From positions 578,136-642,135 of the forward strand of contig NZ_JACYFC010000001.1 of NCBI RefSeq assembly GCF_014803385.1: a DNA stretch of 64,000 bases, given 5' to 3'. This DNA comes from Marinomonas colpomeniae. GTDB taxonomy: Bacteria; Pseudomonadota; Gammaproteobacteria; Pseudomonadales; Marinomonadaceae. Position numbers and translations under genes: made by a program. Shown here in pieces: positions 30,311 through 38,803 of the stretch. Below the pieces are notes generated by a model. The model saw nothing but the letters and a program-made list of their open reading frames with translations. It was not told the DNA's origin and did no database searches. The first letter of the stretch is position 1. Each line of letters opens with the position of its first letter.

Positions 30311-30991
30311 TTAGATATTGTTTAATCCATATTTTTTTAGTAACTCTATAAGCATATTGCCACTAGCATCACGGTGGTTATGATGTATTAACCGTGCTTT
30401 CTCTGAGTCGCGAGCTTCTATTGCTAATATTAGATTCAAATGATCTTTATTGGAGTCTGTTGGTTTTGGGCGAAACTTTAATGTCATCATTCTCGCACGG
30501 TGAGACTGTTCTATAAAATTACCCACCAAAACATTCAGCCGTTTATTATTACTAAATTCAACTAAATAACGATGAAAACGTTCATCAGAGTGAGCCCATT
30601 TTTTTAAGTCATCTTGTAGCAAAGCTTGATCCATTTCTTCTACCGCATCTCTCATCAAGGATAGCTGATCCTCTGACAGGCCTTTTTTTGCACAAAGTGC
30701 TGCAGCAGTAGCTTCAATTCCAGTAAGAATTTCATATATTTCCTGCATATCAATAACTGATATAGGTTTGATACGCATACCATGTCTTGGTTTTAATTCT
30801 ATTAGCCCTTCATTCGCTATTCTTAACATGGCTTCACGTGTTGGTGTTCTGCTCATGTTTAATAATTCGGAAACTTCAGCTTCAATCATTTGCTGACCAG
30901 CATGAAGCTCATTATCTAGAATCTTAGCTTTTAACTGGCGATAAGCTTTGTCTGACAACGACTCTTTGCTTTTTGAAATTTTTATGGCCAT
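30311..30991 (-). CDS. GntR-family regulator, FadR/FCD subfamily
   Basis: This 226-residue repressor-type regulator has an N-terminal winged helix (about 10-75) with LNMSRTPTREAMLRIANEGLI in shortened form typical of the family, and a C-terminal all-helical FCD ligand domain (about 85-215) with the metal-binding pattern HSDERFHRYLVE and HLNLILAIEARD. It lies 31 bases after the Gfo/Idh gene on the same strand, so the two are probably co-transcribed. It is the best candidate to bind the AATGTATA(C/A)ATT palindromes of the cluster. Confidence 0.9.
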   Translation of the reverse strand: MAIKISKSKESLSDKAYRQLKAKILDNELHAGQQMIEAEVSELLNMSRTPTREAMLRIANEGLIELKPRHGMRIKPISVIDMQEIYEILTGIEATAAALCAKKGLSEDQLSLMRDAVEEMDQALLQDDLKKWAHSDERFHRYLVEFSNNKRLNVLVGNFIEQSHRARMMTLKFRPKPTDSNKDHLNLILAIEARDSEKARLIHHNHRDASGNMLIELLKKYGLNNI

Positions 30992-31022
30992 ATTTATATT
31001 GCTCGGTTTTTAGGTTTTTTCT

Positions 31023-32057
31023 CTAAAATAAGTCTAACTTCTGTTTTAACTGTGCTGATCGATAAATACTTTCTTCAATGATTAAATTCTGGATATATTG
31101 TTGAGCGCAATTGTGAAGTTCTGAATCATATAACAAGTGATCAGCAACATGCCTTTGAAGAGTATAAACACAATCACCGCCAAAGTTATTTGTTGTGTAA
31201 TTATACGTGTGGGGAGTCCAATAGCTTTCACCTTTTTGACGTGTACTTATTTTGCCATTGCCTTCTAGTTTTAAGCAAGCCTTGCTCCCTTCAATAAGCA
31301 TTTCACCCATGGTTACACGTGCGTTCTCTGCCGCATGATCTGCTAAACGATTGCCGTCAAATGTAGCTCTAACCTGATTGTCAAATTCAAATAGAATAAT
31401 CCCAGAATCTTCACCTTTAATCGCTGGGTTGCGCTTCATTAAGTCGGCATAAACACTTTTTACTTCGCCTAAGAGATAACGAAAAACATCCACCCAATGA
31501 ATGGCCGTTTCATGAACTAAAAAGCGCTCCATTTGTTGGAAATAGGGTTGTCTTTCTAAATAAGCATCTTTACCTTGTCCATCACCTGGTCGCATCATGA
31601 ATGTTGCTTGGTATAGTTGGCCAAACTGTTCAGTTAGTAATATTTTTTTAATTTCTTGGTACCAAGGCTGAAAGCGAAAATTTTCATGTATGACAACTAA
31701 GGATTTTTTTTCTTCTATTTCTTGAGTCAGTTTTTCAGCTTGACTGAAAGACGGTGTAAAAGGTTTTTGGCAAATACAAGGAATGCCTCGTTCAATTGCT
31801 GCCGTGACGAATTCTGTATGTGTTTCTGGTGGTGTAATGATATCAATAAGATCAGGTTTTTCAGAATCTAACATTTCAATAAAGTTAGTAAAGATGACAG
31901 GGATGGAATATTTTTTCGCTGTCTCAGCGGCTCCGGTACTACTACGATTGTAGAGTGCTACGACTTCCACATCATTCATCCGATCCCAAGCGTCATAATG
32001 GAACTGGCTAAAATAGCCAGTTCCTACTGTTACCACACGAAGTTTCTTTTCTTTCAC
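31023..32057 (-). CDS. Gfo/Idh/MocA-family oxidoreductase
   Basis: This NAD(P)-dependent sugar or polyol dehydrogenase of 344 residues has a Rossmann GTGYFSQFHYDAW motif (12-24) and a C-terminal alpha/beta domain with the catalytic-site segment HETAIHWVDVFRYL. The usual EKP signature is QKP here (97-99). GTG 32057 has GAGGAG eight bases upstream. Next to an SMP-30 lactonase, it likely oxidises an aldose to its lactone; this is inferred from context, and the substrate is not visible. D-apiose dehydrogenase is another member of this family. Confidence 0.85.
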   Translation of the reverse strand: MKEKKLRVVTVGTGYFSQFHYDAWDRMNDVEVVALYNRSSTGAAETAKKYSIPVIFTNFIEMLDSEKPDLIDIITPPETHTEFVTAAIERGIPCICQKPFTPSFSQAEKLTQEIEEKKSLVVIHENFRFQPWYQEIKKILLTEQFGQLYQATFMMRPGDGQGKDAYLERQPYFQQMERFLVHETAIHWVDVFRYLLGEVKSVYADLMKRNPAIKGEDSGIILFEFDNQVRATFDGNRLADHAAENARVTMGEMLIEGSKACLKLEGNGKISTRQKGESYWTPHTYNYTTNNFGGDCVYTLQRHVADHLLYDSELHNCAQQYIQNLIIEESIYRSAQLKQKLDLF

Positions 32058-32411
32058 TTGAGTCTCCTCGGCGACTTATTTCAGTTAATTGATAATTTCT
32101 TGAGTAATTGTTTTTGTTTCGATAGCTCTTTTTTCATAAGAAACCAAATCTCTACATGCTCAACTGCTTTATATATATTGCATGCAGTATGGTCGTTGTT
32201 AATATGGGCGGAAGGCATTAGGTATAGGTACATAGTGCTTCCTGTCTTGCTATACAATCCAGTGCTTTCTCAGGTGGTAGCTCGGTATACATTAGACCAA
32301 TAACATCTGTTTTTTGCTGGCATGGTTAAGAATATGTAAAACATAGTGATATACACTCAGCTTAAATACTGTCAACGAAAAATACAGTAATATTAAGCCT
32401 CGTCTTATCCA
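32058..32411. other. 354-bp gap upstream of the Gfo/Idh gene
   Basis: It lies between the minus-strand SMP-30 and Gfo/Idh genes and presumably holds the Gfo/Idh-gntR promoter. GTATACATT at 32285-32293 equals the right part of the putative GntR operator, but the left half is poor. No gene is recognised. Confidence 0.5.
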
Positions 32412-33410
32412 TTACGTATTTTTTGATTTGGTGGTATGCCTTATTGGACCTTTAAAATTCCAATGACTCGGTGCTAATCCTTTTATAGGCTGTTTTAGGC
32501 ATGCTACTTGGTGTCCCAACAAACAACCAAAATAAAGAGTGTTTAGGTTTTGACCTCCAAAAGCCAAACTGGATATATTTCGTAGAAGACTACTTTTCAC
32601 ATTATCTAAATGAGGTCTACCCATACTATGGTTTTGAAAGGCTTCTTCGACCCAATCTAAGTGTTGAGCGTCTACATCTATTAGCATGGTTTCTTGCTGA
32701 TTACCGTCTTTAGATACTTTTATAACTTGGTTACTAATGATGCTGGTAATCCAAAAATTTTCTTCAGCATCAAGTACTAATCCATCAGGAAAAATACCTG
32801 CTCCAAATTCCGTAATGACAGTCTTGTCAAAGAGATCACCATTTTCTGCGATGCTAAATCGTGTGAGACGGCGAGAAAAAGTTTCGTTGACGAATAAAAA
32901 CTTTCCATCTGGTGAAGCGATACATTCATTTGTATAGCCTAATCCATCTGCGACGATACGAGCTTTATCACCATCGCAAAGTATGACAAAACCATCGCTA
33001 ATATCAGATCGATAAGCGTTTGCTCTTGGCTTAGTACGAGTGCTTACTGTGATCCAAATTCTGCCTTGAAAATCAAGATGAACATAGTTGGTTGGAGGCA
33101 GTGGTTGGTCATCAATAGTTAACAAAAAAGGCATAAGTTCGCCGTTTTGCTTCAAACGGTAGACTCCACCATCTTCATTGCCTAAATGAGCAACTAGAAA
33201 GTCACCATTCTCCAATAGGCAAATACCGTTAGGCTTTAATTCAAAATCTTTGTTCTTTGCTAATAAAGACCATTGAGATCCATCTGGTTCTATAATGCTG
33301 ACGCCGCCACTCCAGTTAGAAGTGAATATTCTGTTATTTGAATTTGTTAGTACGCATTCGGGGCGTTCAAGTTTTTCCCCTAAAAAAACGATTTGATCTA
33401 AAGTGTGCAT
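32412..33410 (-). CDS. SMP-30/gluconolactonase-family lactonase
   Basis: This predicted sugar-lactone hydrolase is a six-bladed propeller of 332 residues. The metal-site elements are visible in order: the Glu of ERPECVL, the Asn of LPPTNYVHLDFQGRIW, the Asn of GLGYTNECIASPDGKFLFVNET, and the Asp of GIFPDGLVLDAE. I start at ATG 33410, which has GAGG seven bases upstream, rather than TTG 33416. It is divergent from tctC. Together with the Gfo/Idh enzyme it would turn an aldose into the aldonate. Confidence 0.87.
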   Translation of the reverse strand: MHTLDQIVFLGEKLERPECVLTNSNNRIFTSNWSGGVSIIEPDGSQWSLLAKNKDFELKPNGICLLENGDFLVAHLGNEDGGVYRLKQNGELMPFLLTIDDQPLPPTNYVHLDFQGRIWITVSTRTKPRANAYRSDISDGFVILCDGDKARIVADGLGYTNECIASPDGKFLFVNETFSRRLTRFSIAENGDLFDKTVITEFGAGIFPDGLVLDAEENFWITSIISNQVIKVSKDGNQQETMLIDVDAQHLDWVEEAFQNHSMGRPHLDNVKSSLLRNISSLAFGGQNLNTLYFGCLLGHQVACLKQPIKGLAPSHWNFKGPIRHTTKSKNT

Positions 33411-33496
33411 TACCAAACCTCACTGTTATTTTTATTCTATATTGAAGATTTAATCACAATAACGAGTTTGAAAAAATATTGCAAAATAAATTTATT

Positions 33497-33508
33497 AATG
33501 TATAAATT
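33497..33508. promoter_or_regulatory. Putative GntR (FCD) operator, site 2
   Basis: AATGTATAAATT differs from site 1 by one base and sits inside the longer near-palindrome ATTAATGTATAAATTAAT (33494-33511). It is 79 bp before tctC and 86 bp before the divergent lactonase, placed to control both. Confidence 0.6.
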
Positions 33509-33587
33509 AATTTCAATCCTAACTTAAATCTCTAAGAAAGGATGTCTCAATCTGACTATAACAATAAAAAATTAATTGGAGATGAAT

Positions 33588-34610
33588 ATGAAAAAAATCA
33601 TTACAACACTAGCTGCAAGCGTCTTAGCTACAACGATAGCAACGAGCTCAATAGCCGCTGATCGCTATCCAGAACGTGATATAACAAATGTGGTTGTTTG
33701 GTCTGCAGGTGGTGGTACGGATGTTGTTAACCGTATGATCTCTGCGGAAATGGCCAAATCTTTAGATGTTAATATTAATGTGACTAATCGGCCTGGTGGT
33801 GTTGCAGGCTCGTTAGGCATGAGTTATGTGAAAAGACAAAAAGCAGATGGTTACACACTTGTTGGCTTGTCTGAATCCGTAGTTGGTTCTGCGGTACAGG
33901 GCGGCTGGGATCAGAAAATGAGTGTTTGGTATCCTTTTATTGTCGGTGGATCTCCAGATTTGATTTCTGTTTCAGCTGATTCCAAATATACGACTCTACA
34001 AGAATTAATTGCTGATGTTAAAAAAAATCCTCGCTCTATTAAGGCTAGTGCTGGCGGCGCAGGCTCTATTCATCACTTGAATTTATTGGCGTTGATGAAT
34101 GGTACTGGTGCTGAATTCAACTATATTCCTTACCCAGGTTCAGCCCCAGCTCAAACGGCTGTAATGACTGGAGAAGTTGAGTTGGTAATTACTTCTCTCG
34201 CTGAGCAACAGCAATTAATAAAAGGTGGGAAATTAAAACCACTAGCTATGTTAGTTGCAGATGATCAAGCATTAGATGGCTTCGGAACAATCCCTTCAGC
34301 TTTTAAAGCTTTTCCTGAACTTCAAAAATACCTGCCAATTATGCAAGCCATTGGTTTAGCTGTTAGTCAAGATGTTCCTGATAATGTGAAGGCTAAATTA
34401 ACTAAAGCATTTCAGAGTGCTATGGGAAGCCCAGTTATTCATAAATGGGCAAAAGACAACTTTTATGTGCTATCTGGCTTATCTGGTGCAGAAGCAAGTA
34501 AAGAGTTTGCATTCCTAGAGTCATTGTTCTCTTGGACATTAAATGACCTTGGTGCAGCTAAGGTTTCACCTTCTACGCTAGGTATTCCTAAACTTTCAGA
34601 ACTAAAATAG
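33588..34610 (+). CDS. tctC: Tripartite tricarboxylate transporter, binding protein TctC
   Basis: This is the periplasmic receptor of a TTT-family importer. It is 340 residues, with a signal peptide of 24 residues ending SSIAA and the family's YPERDITNVVVWSAGGGTDVVNRM opening shortly after, here shown by RDITNVVVW and GGGTDVVNR. RPGG and AGGAGSIHHLN line the acid-binding cleft. ATG 33588 has GGAG seven bases upstream; TTG 33576 is less likely. TTT receptors bind carboxylates, and the neighbours suggest a sugar acid here. Confidence 0.88.
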   Translation: MKKIITTLAASVLATTIATSSIAADRYPERDITNVVVWSAGGGTDVVNRMISAEMAKSLDVNINVTNRPGGVAGSLGMSYVKRQKADGYTLVGLSESVVGSAVQGGWDQKMSVWYPFIVGGSPDLISVSADSKYTTLQELIADVKKNPRSIKASAGGAGSIHHLNLLALMNGTGAEFNYIPYPGSAPAQTAVMTGEVELVITSLAEQQQLIKGGKLKPLAMLVADDQALDGFGTIPSAFKAFPELQKYLPIMQAIGLAVSQDVPDNVKAKLTKAFQSAMGSPVIHKWAKDNFYVLSGLSGAEASKEFAFLESLFSWTLNDLGAAKVSPSTLGIPKLSELK

Positions 34611-34697
34611 TTTTGTCTTAATAGACAGAGGAATGCGTCTGCATTCCTCTTTTCTTAGTGTTAAATAGTCCTGTTTTGGACGTCTAGAGGTAGTTGT

Positions 34698-35444
34698 ATG
34701 CAGCCTGAACAGCTAATGACCTTACGTCGTGCGGATATGAGAACGGCGTCAATATTAATGATTGTCTCTGCTTTCGCGATAATAGAAAGTCTTAGTTTTC
34801 CTTTGACGGGGAATTATGCAGGGGTACAAAATGTATGGTACGTTTCTCCTGCGCTGTTTCCCATTATTATTTCTTGCCTAGTCTTTTTATGTGGTGCTGC
34901 GTTACTTATAAAAAGTATTATTTTTATTAAGCAAAACGCTGCAATTGGAACCGCAAAAGAAAGCCCTGCAAGTTGGTGGCGTTTTTTTGTTTTGGTATCT
35001 TTGATTGCCGGACAAGTGTATGGCTTCGTTCCCTTAATCGATTTTGCCTTGTCTTCGTTTATTTTTCTCTTTGTTTTTATTTTTGCATTTTATTCTGATA
35101 ACTCGACATTTCAAAAACGTATTTTTGCGATCTGGACAGTGGTCTGTGTTCTTCTCGCTTCTGTAACATTTAGTACAAATTTAACGGATGAAACTCGGTC
35201 TTTGTTTGATTGGACGGCACTGGTTTTTATTGTCTGCATGATAGTCACTTTGTATAAATGGGCTAAAAAATCTGAACAATTAAAAGTATGGAAAGTAAGC
35301 TGGAAAACAGCACTTATAGTTACCTTGGTAGTTTGTCCGGTGTTCCGACTAGGAATGCTTGTTCCTCTTCCAACGGAAGGTATCGTCATTAATCCTATGG
35401 TCGATATCAAATATGTTGTCCGTGACTTTTGGAGAGAAATGTAA
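34698..35444 (+). CDS. tctB: Tripartite tricarboxylate transporter, small permease TctB
   Basis: This is the small membrane subunit of the TTT importer. It is 248 residues, longer than the 140-180 usual for TctB. The first 160 residues give four helices with the conserved VSPALFPIIIS segment. A C-terminal part (about 175-248) adds one or two further helices. The stop overlaps the tctA ATG (TAATG). Confidence 0.8.
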   Translation: MQPEQLMTLRRADMRTASILMIVSAFAIIESLSFPLTGNYAGVQNVWYVSPALFPIIISCLVFLCGAALLIKSIIFIKQNAAIGTAKESPASWWRFFVLVSLIAGQVYGFVPLIDFALSSFIFLFVFIFAFYSDNSTFQKRIFAIWTVVCVLLASVTFSTNLTDETRSLFDWTALVFIVCMIVTLYKWAKKSEQLKVWKVSWKTALIVTLVVCPVFRLGMLVPLPTEGIVINPMVDIKYVVRDFWREM

Positions 35445-36961
35445 TGGATATTTTGGCTTCTTTTAGTGTATTTGGTAGCACGTTATTATCTCTTTTATCG
35501 TCGCCGACAAATTTAATGATTCTTATGGGGGCGTCGTTTTTTGGCATAATCTTTGGCGCATTACCAGGCCTTACAGCGACATTAGGTGTGGCCTTATTAA
35601 CAACTTTGACTTATGGGATGGATGTTAATACCGCATTAATTGCACTGCTAGGTCTGTATGTTGGTGCTATTTACGGTGGCTCTTATCCATCGATTCTAAT
35701 TAATATACCGGGTACCGCTGCTGCGGCGGCTACTGCGTTAGATGGCTTTCCTTTAGCTCAAAAAGGAGAGGGTGGTCGAGCATTGGGCTTGACAACAACA
35801 GCCTCTTTGATCGGCACTTTATTAGGTATTCTTGTGTTAGTCATTGCTGCTCCATTAGTCGCTCAAATGGCGTTACAGTTTACTTCTTTTGAATTTTTCT
35901 TATTGGCTTTGTTCGGCATATTAATCAGCGGAACATTAACAAGTCCTGATTTGGTTATTAAAGGGTGGATTGCTGGTTTAATTGGACTAGGGTTATCCAC
36001 AATTGGGCGAGACCCGTTACAGTTTTTTCCTCGATTTACGTTTGATATGCCGGATCTCGATCAAGGTCTAGAAGTTGTACCTGTGTTAATTGGTGCGTTT
36101 GGTATTCCCCAAGTGATTAAGGCATTACGTAACAGGGAAAGCTTGGGAGTAATGAAGCAATTTGGACGTATTTTGCCTGAATGGAAAACTCTATTTAAAA
36201 ATCGCATGAACATCGCTCGATCTTCCATGATTGGTATTGGGATTGGTGCCGTGCCGGGCATTGGTGAGGACATAGCAGGCTGGGTCTCATATGGTGCTGC
36301 GAAAAATACATCTAAGCACCCAGAGACTTTTGGGAAAGGTGAGCCCCAAGGAATTATTGCTTCTGAAACAGCTAATAACGCTTGTATTGGTGGTGCTTTA
36401 ATACCGCTGTTAACATTAGGTATTCCAGGAAGTCCTCCTGCAGCTATGTTATTAGGTGCGCTAATGCTTCATGGCATTACTCCTGGTCCAATGATTGTGG
36501 TTGAAAGTCCAAACTTCTTAATCGAAGTTACAGCTATTCTTGTTTTATGTTCCATAGCTATGTGGTTAAACGGCATGTTCTTAGCGAAACAAGTCGTAAA
36601 AGTCCTACAGATACCTGCGTCTATTTTTCTTCCTGTTGTTACTTTGATGTGTATTTTAGGATCTTACGCCTTGGGCTTAAATATCTTTAACTTGTACCTA
36701 ATGGTTATTGTTGGTGTATTTGCTTATTTTCTTGATGAAATGAAATACCCTATTTCTCCGCTTGTTATTGGTGTGATCCTTGGGCCAATGGCAGATGAAA
36801 GTTTACGCCGCGCATTAATGGTATCAGAAGGTGATTTAATGCCATTTATTGAACGACCTATTTGCATAGCATTGATTTCGATTATTGTCTTAATTGTTAT
36901 GACAAAGGCTCCATTCTACCAACAGTGCAAAAAGTCATTTTTTTCATTATTTAAGAAGTAA
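35444..36961 (+). CDS. tctA: Tripartite tricarboxylate transporter, large permease TctA
   Basis: This 505-residue inner-membrane protein forms the transport channel, with about 12 helices. Two family repeats are clear: GIIFGALPGLTATLGVALL at about 32-50, and GIGIGAVPGIGEDIAGWVSY further on, followed by TLGIPGSPPAAMLLGALMLHGI. ATG 35444 overlaps the tctB stop and has GGAG upstream; an upstream TTG in frame is not needed. A short hairpin follows the gene. Confidence 0.93.
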   Translation: MDILASFSVFGSTLLSLLSSPTNLMILMGASFFGIIFGALPGLTATLGVALLTTLTYGMDVNTALIALLGLYVGAIYGGSYPSILINIPGTAAAAATALDGFPLAQKGEGGRALGLTTTASLIGTLLGILVLVIAAPLVAQMALQFTSFEFFLLALFGILISGTLTSPDLVIKGWIAGLIGLGLSTIGRDPLQFFPRFTFDMPDLDQGLEVVPVLIGAFGIPQVIKALRNRESLGVMKQFGRILPEWKTLFKNRMNIARSSMIGIGIGAVPGIGEDIAGWVSYGAAKNTSKHPETFGKGEPQGIIASETANNACIGGALIPLLTLGIPGSPPAAMLLGALMLHGITPGPMIVVESPNFLIEVTAILVLCSIAMWLNGMFLAKQVVKVLQIPASIFLPVVTLMCILGSYALGLNIFNLYLMVIVGVFAYFLDEMKYPISPLVIGVILGPMADESLRRALMVSEGDLMPFIERPICIALISIIVLIVMTKAPFYQQCKKSFFSLFKK

Positions 36962-37026
36962 TGAAAGAGCTGAATATTTGACCACAAATTCTTGTTAAGA
37001 AAGAGGCAGGTTTTCGCTTCAAATTA

Positions 37027-37047
37027 GCCCCTTTTCATTGAAGGGGC
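37027..37047 (+). terminator. Hairpin after tctA, weak terminator or attenuator
   Basis: GCCCCTT (37027-37033) pairs with AAGGGGC (37041-37047), followed by ATTTCT rather than a full T-run. Partial read-through into the ABM and otnK genes is plausible. Confidence 0.5.
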
Positions 37048-37080
37048 ATTTCTAACTGTTTAATAGCCGAGGTTTTTTTA

Positions 37081-37374
37081 ATGTATATCATTACGGTTGT
37101 ATTTTCTGTGTATAAAAAAAAATTGGAAGAGTTTTCATTGTTGGTAAATAAGCAAGCATTAGATTCTTTAACAAAAGAAAGTGATTGCCATACTTTTGAT
37201 GTAGCAATAGGAGAAGAAGAGGGTGGGATTGTACCTTTCTTTTTGTACGAAATTTATAGTACTAAAGCCAGTTTTGATGCTCACCTTGTTTCGGATCATT
37301 TCAGTGAATTTAGTGAAAAAACAGCGAACATGGTTGCAAAAAAAGAAGTCAACTCATGGAATAAAATAAACTAA
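37081..37374 (+). CDS. ABM-fold small protein, LsrG-like
   Basis: This 97-residue protein has the dimeric ferredoxin-like ABM pattern: ITVVFSVYKKKLEEF opening strand, ESDCHTFDVAIGEE, FFLYEIYSTKASFDAH, then HFSEFSEKTANM. It resembles E. coli LsrG, an isomerase of a phosphorylated linear ketose, and YgiN-type quinol monooxygenases. It lies between tctA and otnK, so a role on an acid-sugar intermediate is inferred. The ATG has only a weak GAGG site nine bases upstream. Confidence 0.75.
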   Translation: MYIITVVFSVYKKKLEEFSLLVNKQALDSLTKESDCHTFDVAIGEEEGGIVPFFLYEIYSTKASFDAHLVSDHFSEFSEKTANMVAKKEVNSWNKIN

Positions 37375-37537
37375 ATAACCAGTTAGAAAATATTAGATTT
37401 TCAACATTTAATAGTGAGTAAATTCGTTTTTTCAATCATTATTAATTAAATGAGAAACTAATAAAGTATGGCTGAAGTAAAGATTAAGTTAGGTAATCCG
37501 AATATCGTTAGGGATGCCTATAAATGGGGAGTTTATA

Positions 37538-38803
37538 GTGAGCGTTTTATTAGGCTGTATTGCAGATGATTTTACTGGTGCGACAGATTTAGCAAGCTTT
37601 TTAGTGCAATCTGGTATGAGAACGGTTCAATTGATTGGTGTACCAACAGAACCTGTGGATCTATCTGATACGGATGCAGTGGTTATTGCTCTGAAATCTA
37701 GAACGCTTCCATCAGAAGTTGCGGTTGCGCAATCAATCGAAGCGCTTGAGTGGTTAAAAAGTCTTAATTGCGAGCAATATTACTTTAAATATTGCTCTAC
37801 ATTCGACTCCACCGAAAAAGGGAATATAGGCCCAGTTACAGACGCTTTACTGGATAACCTTAAAGAGTCTTTTACAATTCTTTGTCCTTCTCTGCCTGTG
37901 AATGGTCGTACTGTATATAAAGGCAATTTGTTTGTTAACGACGAATTGCTTAGTGAAAGTGGTATGCGTAATCATCCTCTGACACCAATGACAGATTCAA
38001 ATTTAATGCGGGTTATGGCTGCGCAATCATCCGGTAAAGTTGGTTTGGTACCTTTTGATATTGTGTCTCAAGGTGCTGATAGGGTTAAACGTGCTCTTTC
38101 GAAGCTAGCTCATGAGCATCGATATGCTGTTGTCGATACGTTATCTAATAATGACTTACATGTTATTGGTGAGGCATGTGCAGACCTTATGCTGTTAACT
38201 GGTGGATCTGGTCTTTCAGTTGGTCTTGCGAAGAACTTTGTAGATAAGGGATTGTTTGAAATTCGTAATAACTCTGCGGAGCTTAGTAAAGTAAAAGGTG
38301 AGGCGGTTGTATTATCTGGGAGCTGCTCTGTTATGACGCAAAAACAAGTGGCTCGATTTAAGGAAAGTTTTTTATCAATGAAAATTTCACCACTCGATCT
38401 TAAGTCAGGAAAAAGCTCTCTAGCAGACGCTCTTACTTGGTTTGAAAAGAACCGCAATGTTGGTGCGTTAATGTTTTATGCTACAGATACACCTGAGAAC
38501 ATCCGATTTGTTCAAGAACAACTTGGAGTAGAACAAGCTAGTGAATTAGTTGAAAATTTCATGGCAGATTTGGTTTCCGCATTAGATAAAAAAGGCGTGA
38601 CTAAATTTATTGTGGCTGGTGGGGAAACTTCTGGAGCTGTCGTGAAAGCGCTTAATCCAAGTATGCTAAAAATCGGTGCTAGCATTGCTCCTGGCGTACC
38701 TATTACTGAAATAGTGGGTTATTCGCCTAAATTGATTGCTCTAAAATCTGGTAATTTCGGTGACGAATTATTCTTCGAAAACGCGTTGGAGATGATGCAG
38801 TGA
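37538..38803 (+). CDS. otnK: Four-carbon acid sugar kinase (DUF1537, OtnK-like)
   Basis: This ATP-dependent kinase phosphorylates the terminal hydroxyl of a (keto)tetronate. It is 421 residues. The N-terminal substrate domain has CIADDFTGATDLASFLV (about 7-23) and KYCSTFDSTEKGNIGPV. The C-terminal nucleotide domain has VAGGETSGAVVKAL and GASIAPGVPITEI, ending with LKSGNFG. GTG 37538 has GGGGAG six bases upstream and gives the family's normal N-terminus; ATG 37514 overlaps that site. Its stop overlaps otnC, a pairing known from L-threonate and D-erythronate pathways. Confidence 0.88.
   Translation: MSVLLGCIADDFTGATDLASFLVQSGMRTVQLIGVPTEPVDLSDTDAVVIALKSRTLPSEVAVAQSIEALEWLKSLNCEQYYFKYCSTFDSTEKGNIGPVTDALLDNLKESFTILCPSLPVNGRTVYKGNLFVNDELLSESGMRNHPLTPMTDSNLMRVMAAQSSGKVGLVPFDIVSQGADRVKRALSKLAHEHRYAVVDTLSNNDLHVIGEACADLMLLTGGSGLSVGLAKNFVDKGLFEIRNNSAELSKVKGEAVVLSGSCSVMTQKQVARFKESFLSMKISPLDLKSGKSSLADALTWFEKNRNVGALMFYATDTPENIRFVQEQLGVEQASELVENFMADLVSALDKKGVTKFIVAGGETSGAVVKALNPSMLKIGASIAPGVPITEIVGYSPKLIALKSGNFGDELFFENALEMMQ

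Noticed and set aside
37081..37374. A true lsr (autoinducer-2) system member
   Set aside because: No lsrK, lsrR, lsrF or Lsr transporter genes are present; the resemblance is only at family level.
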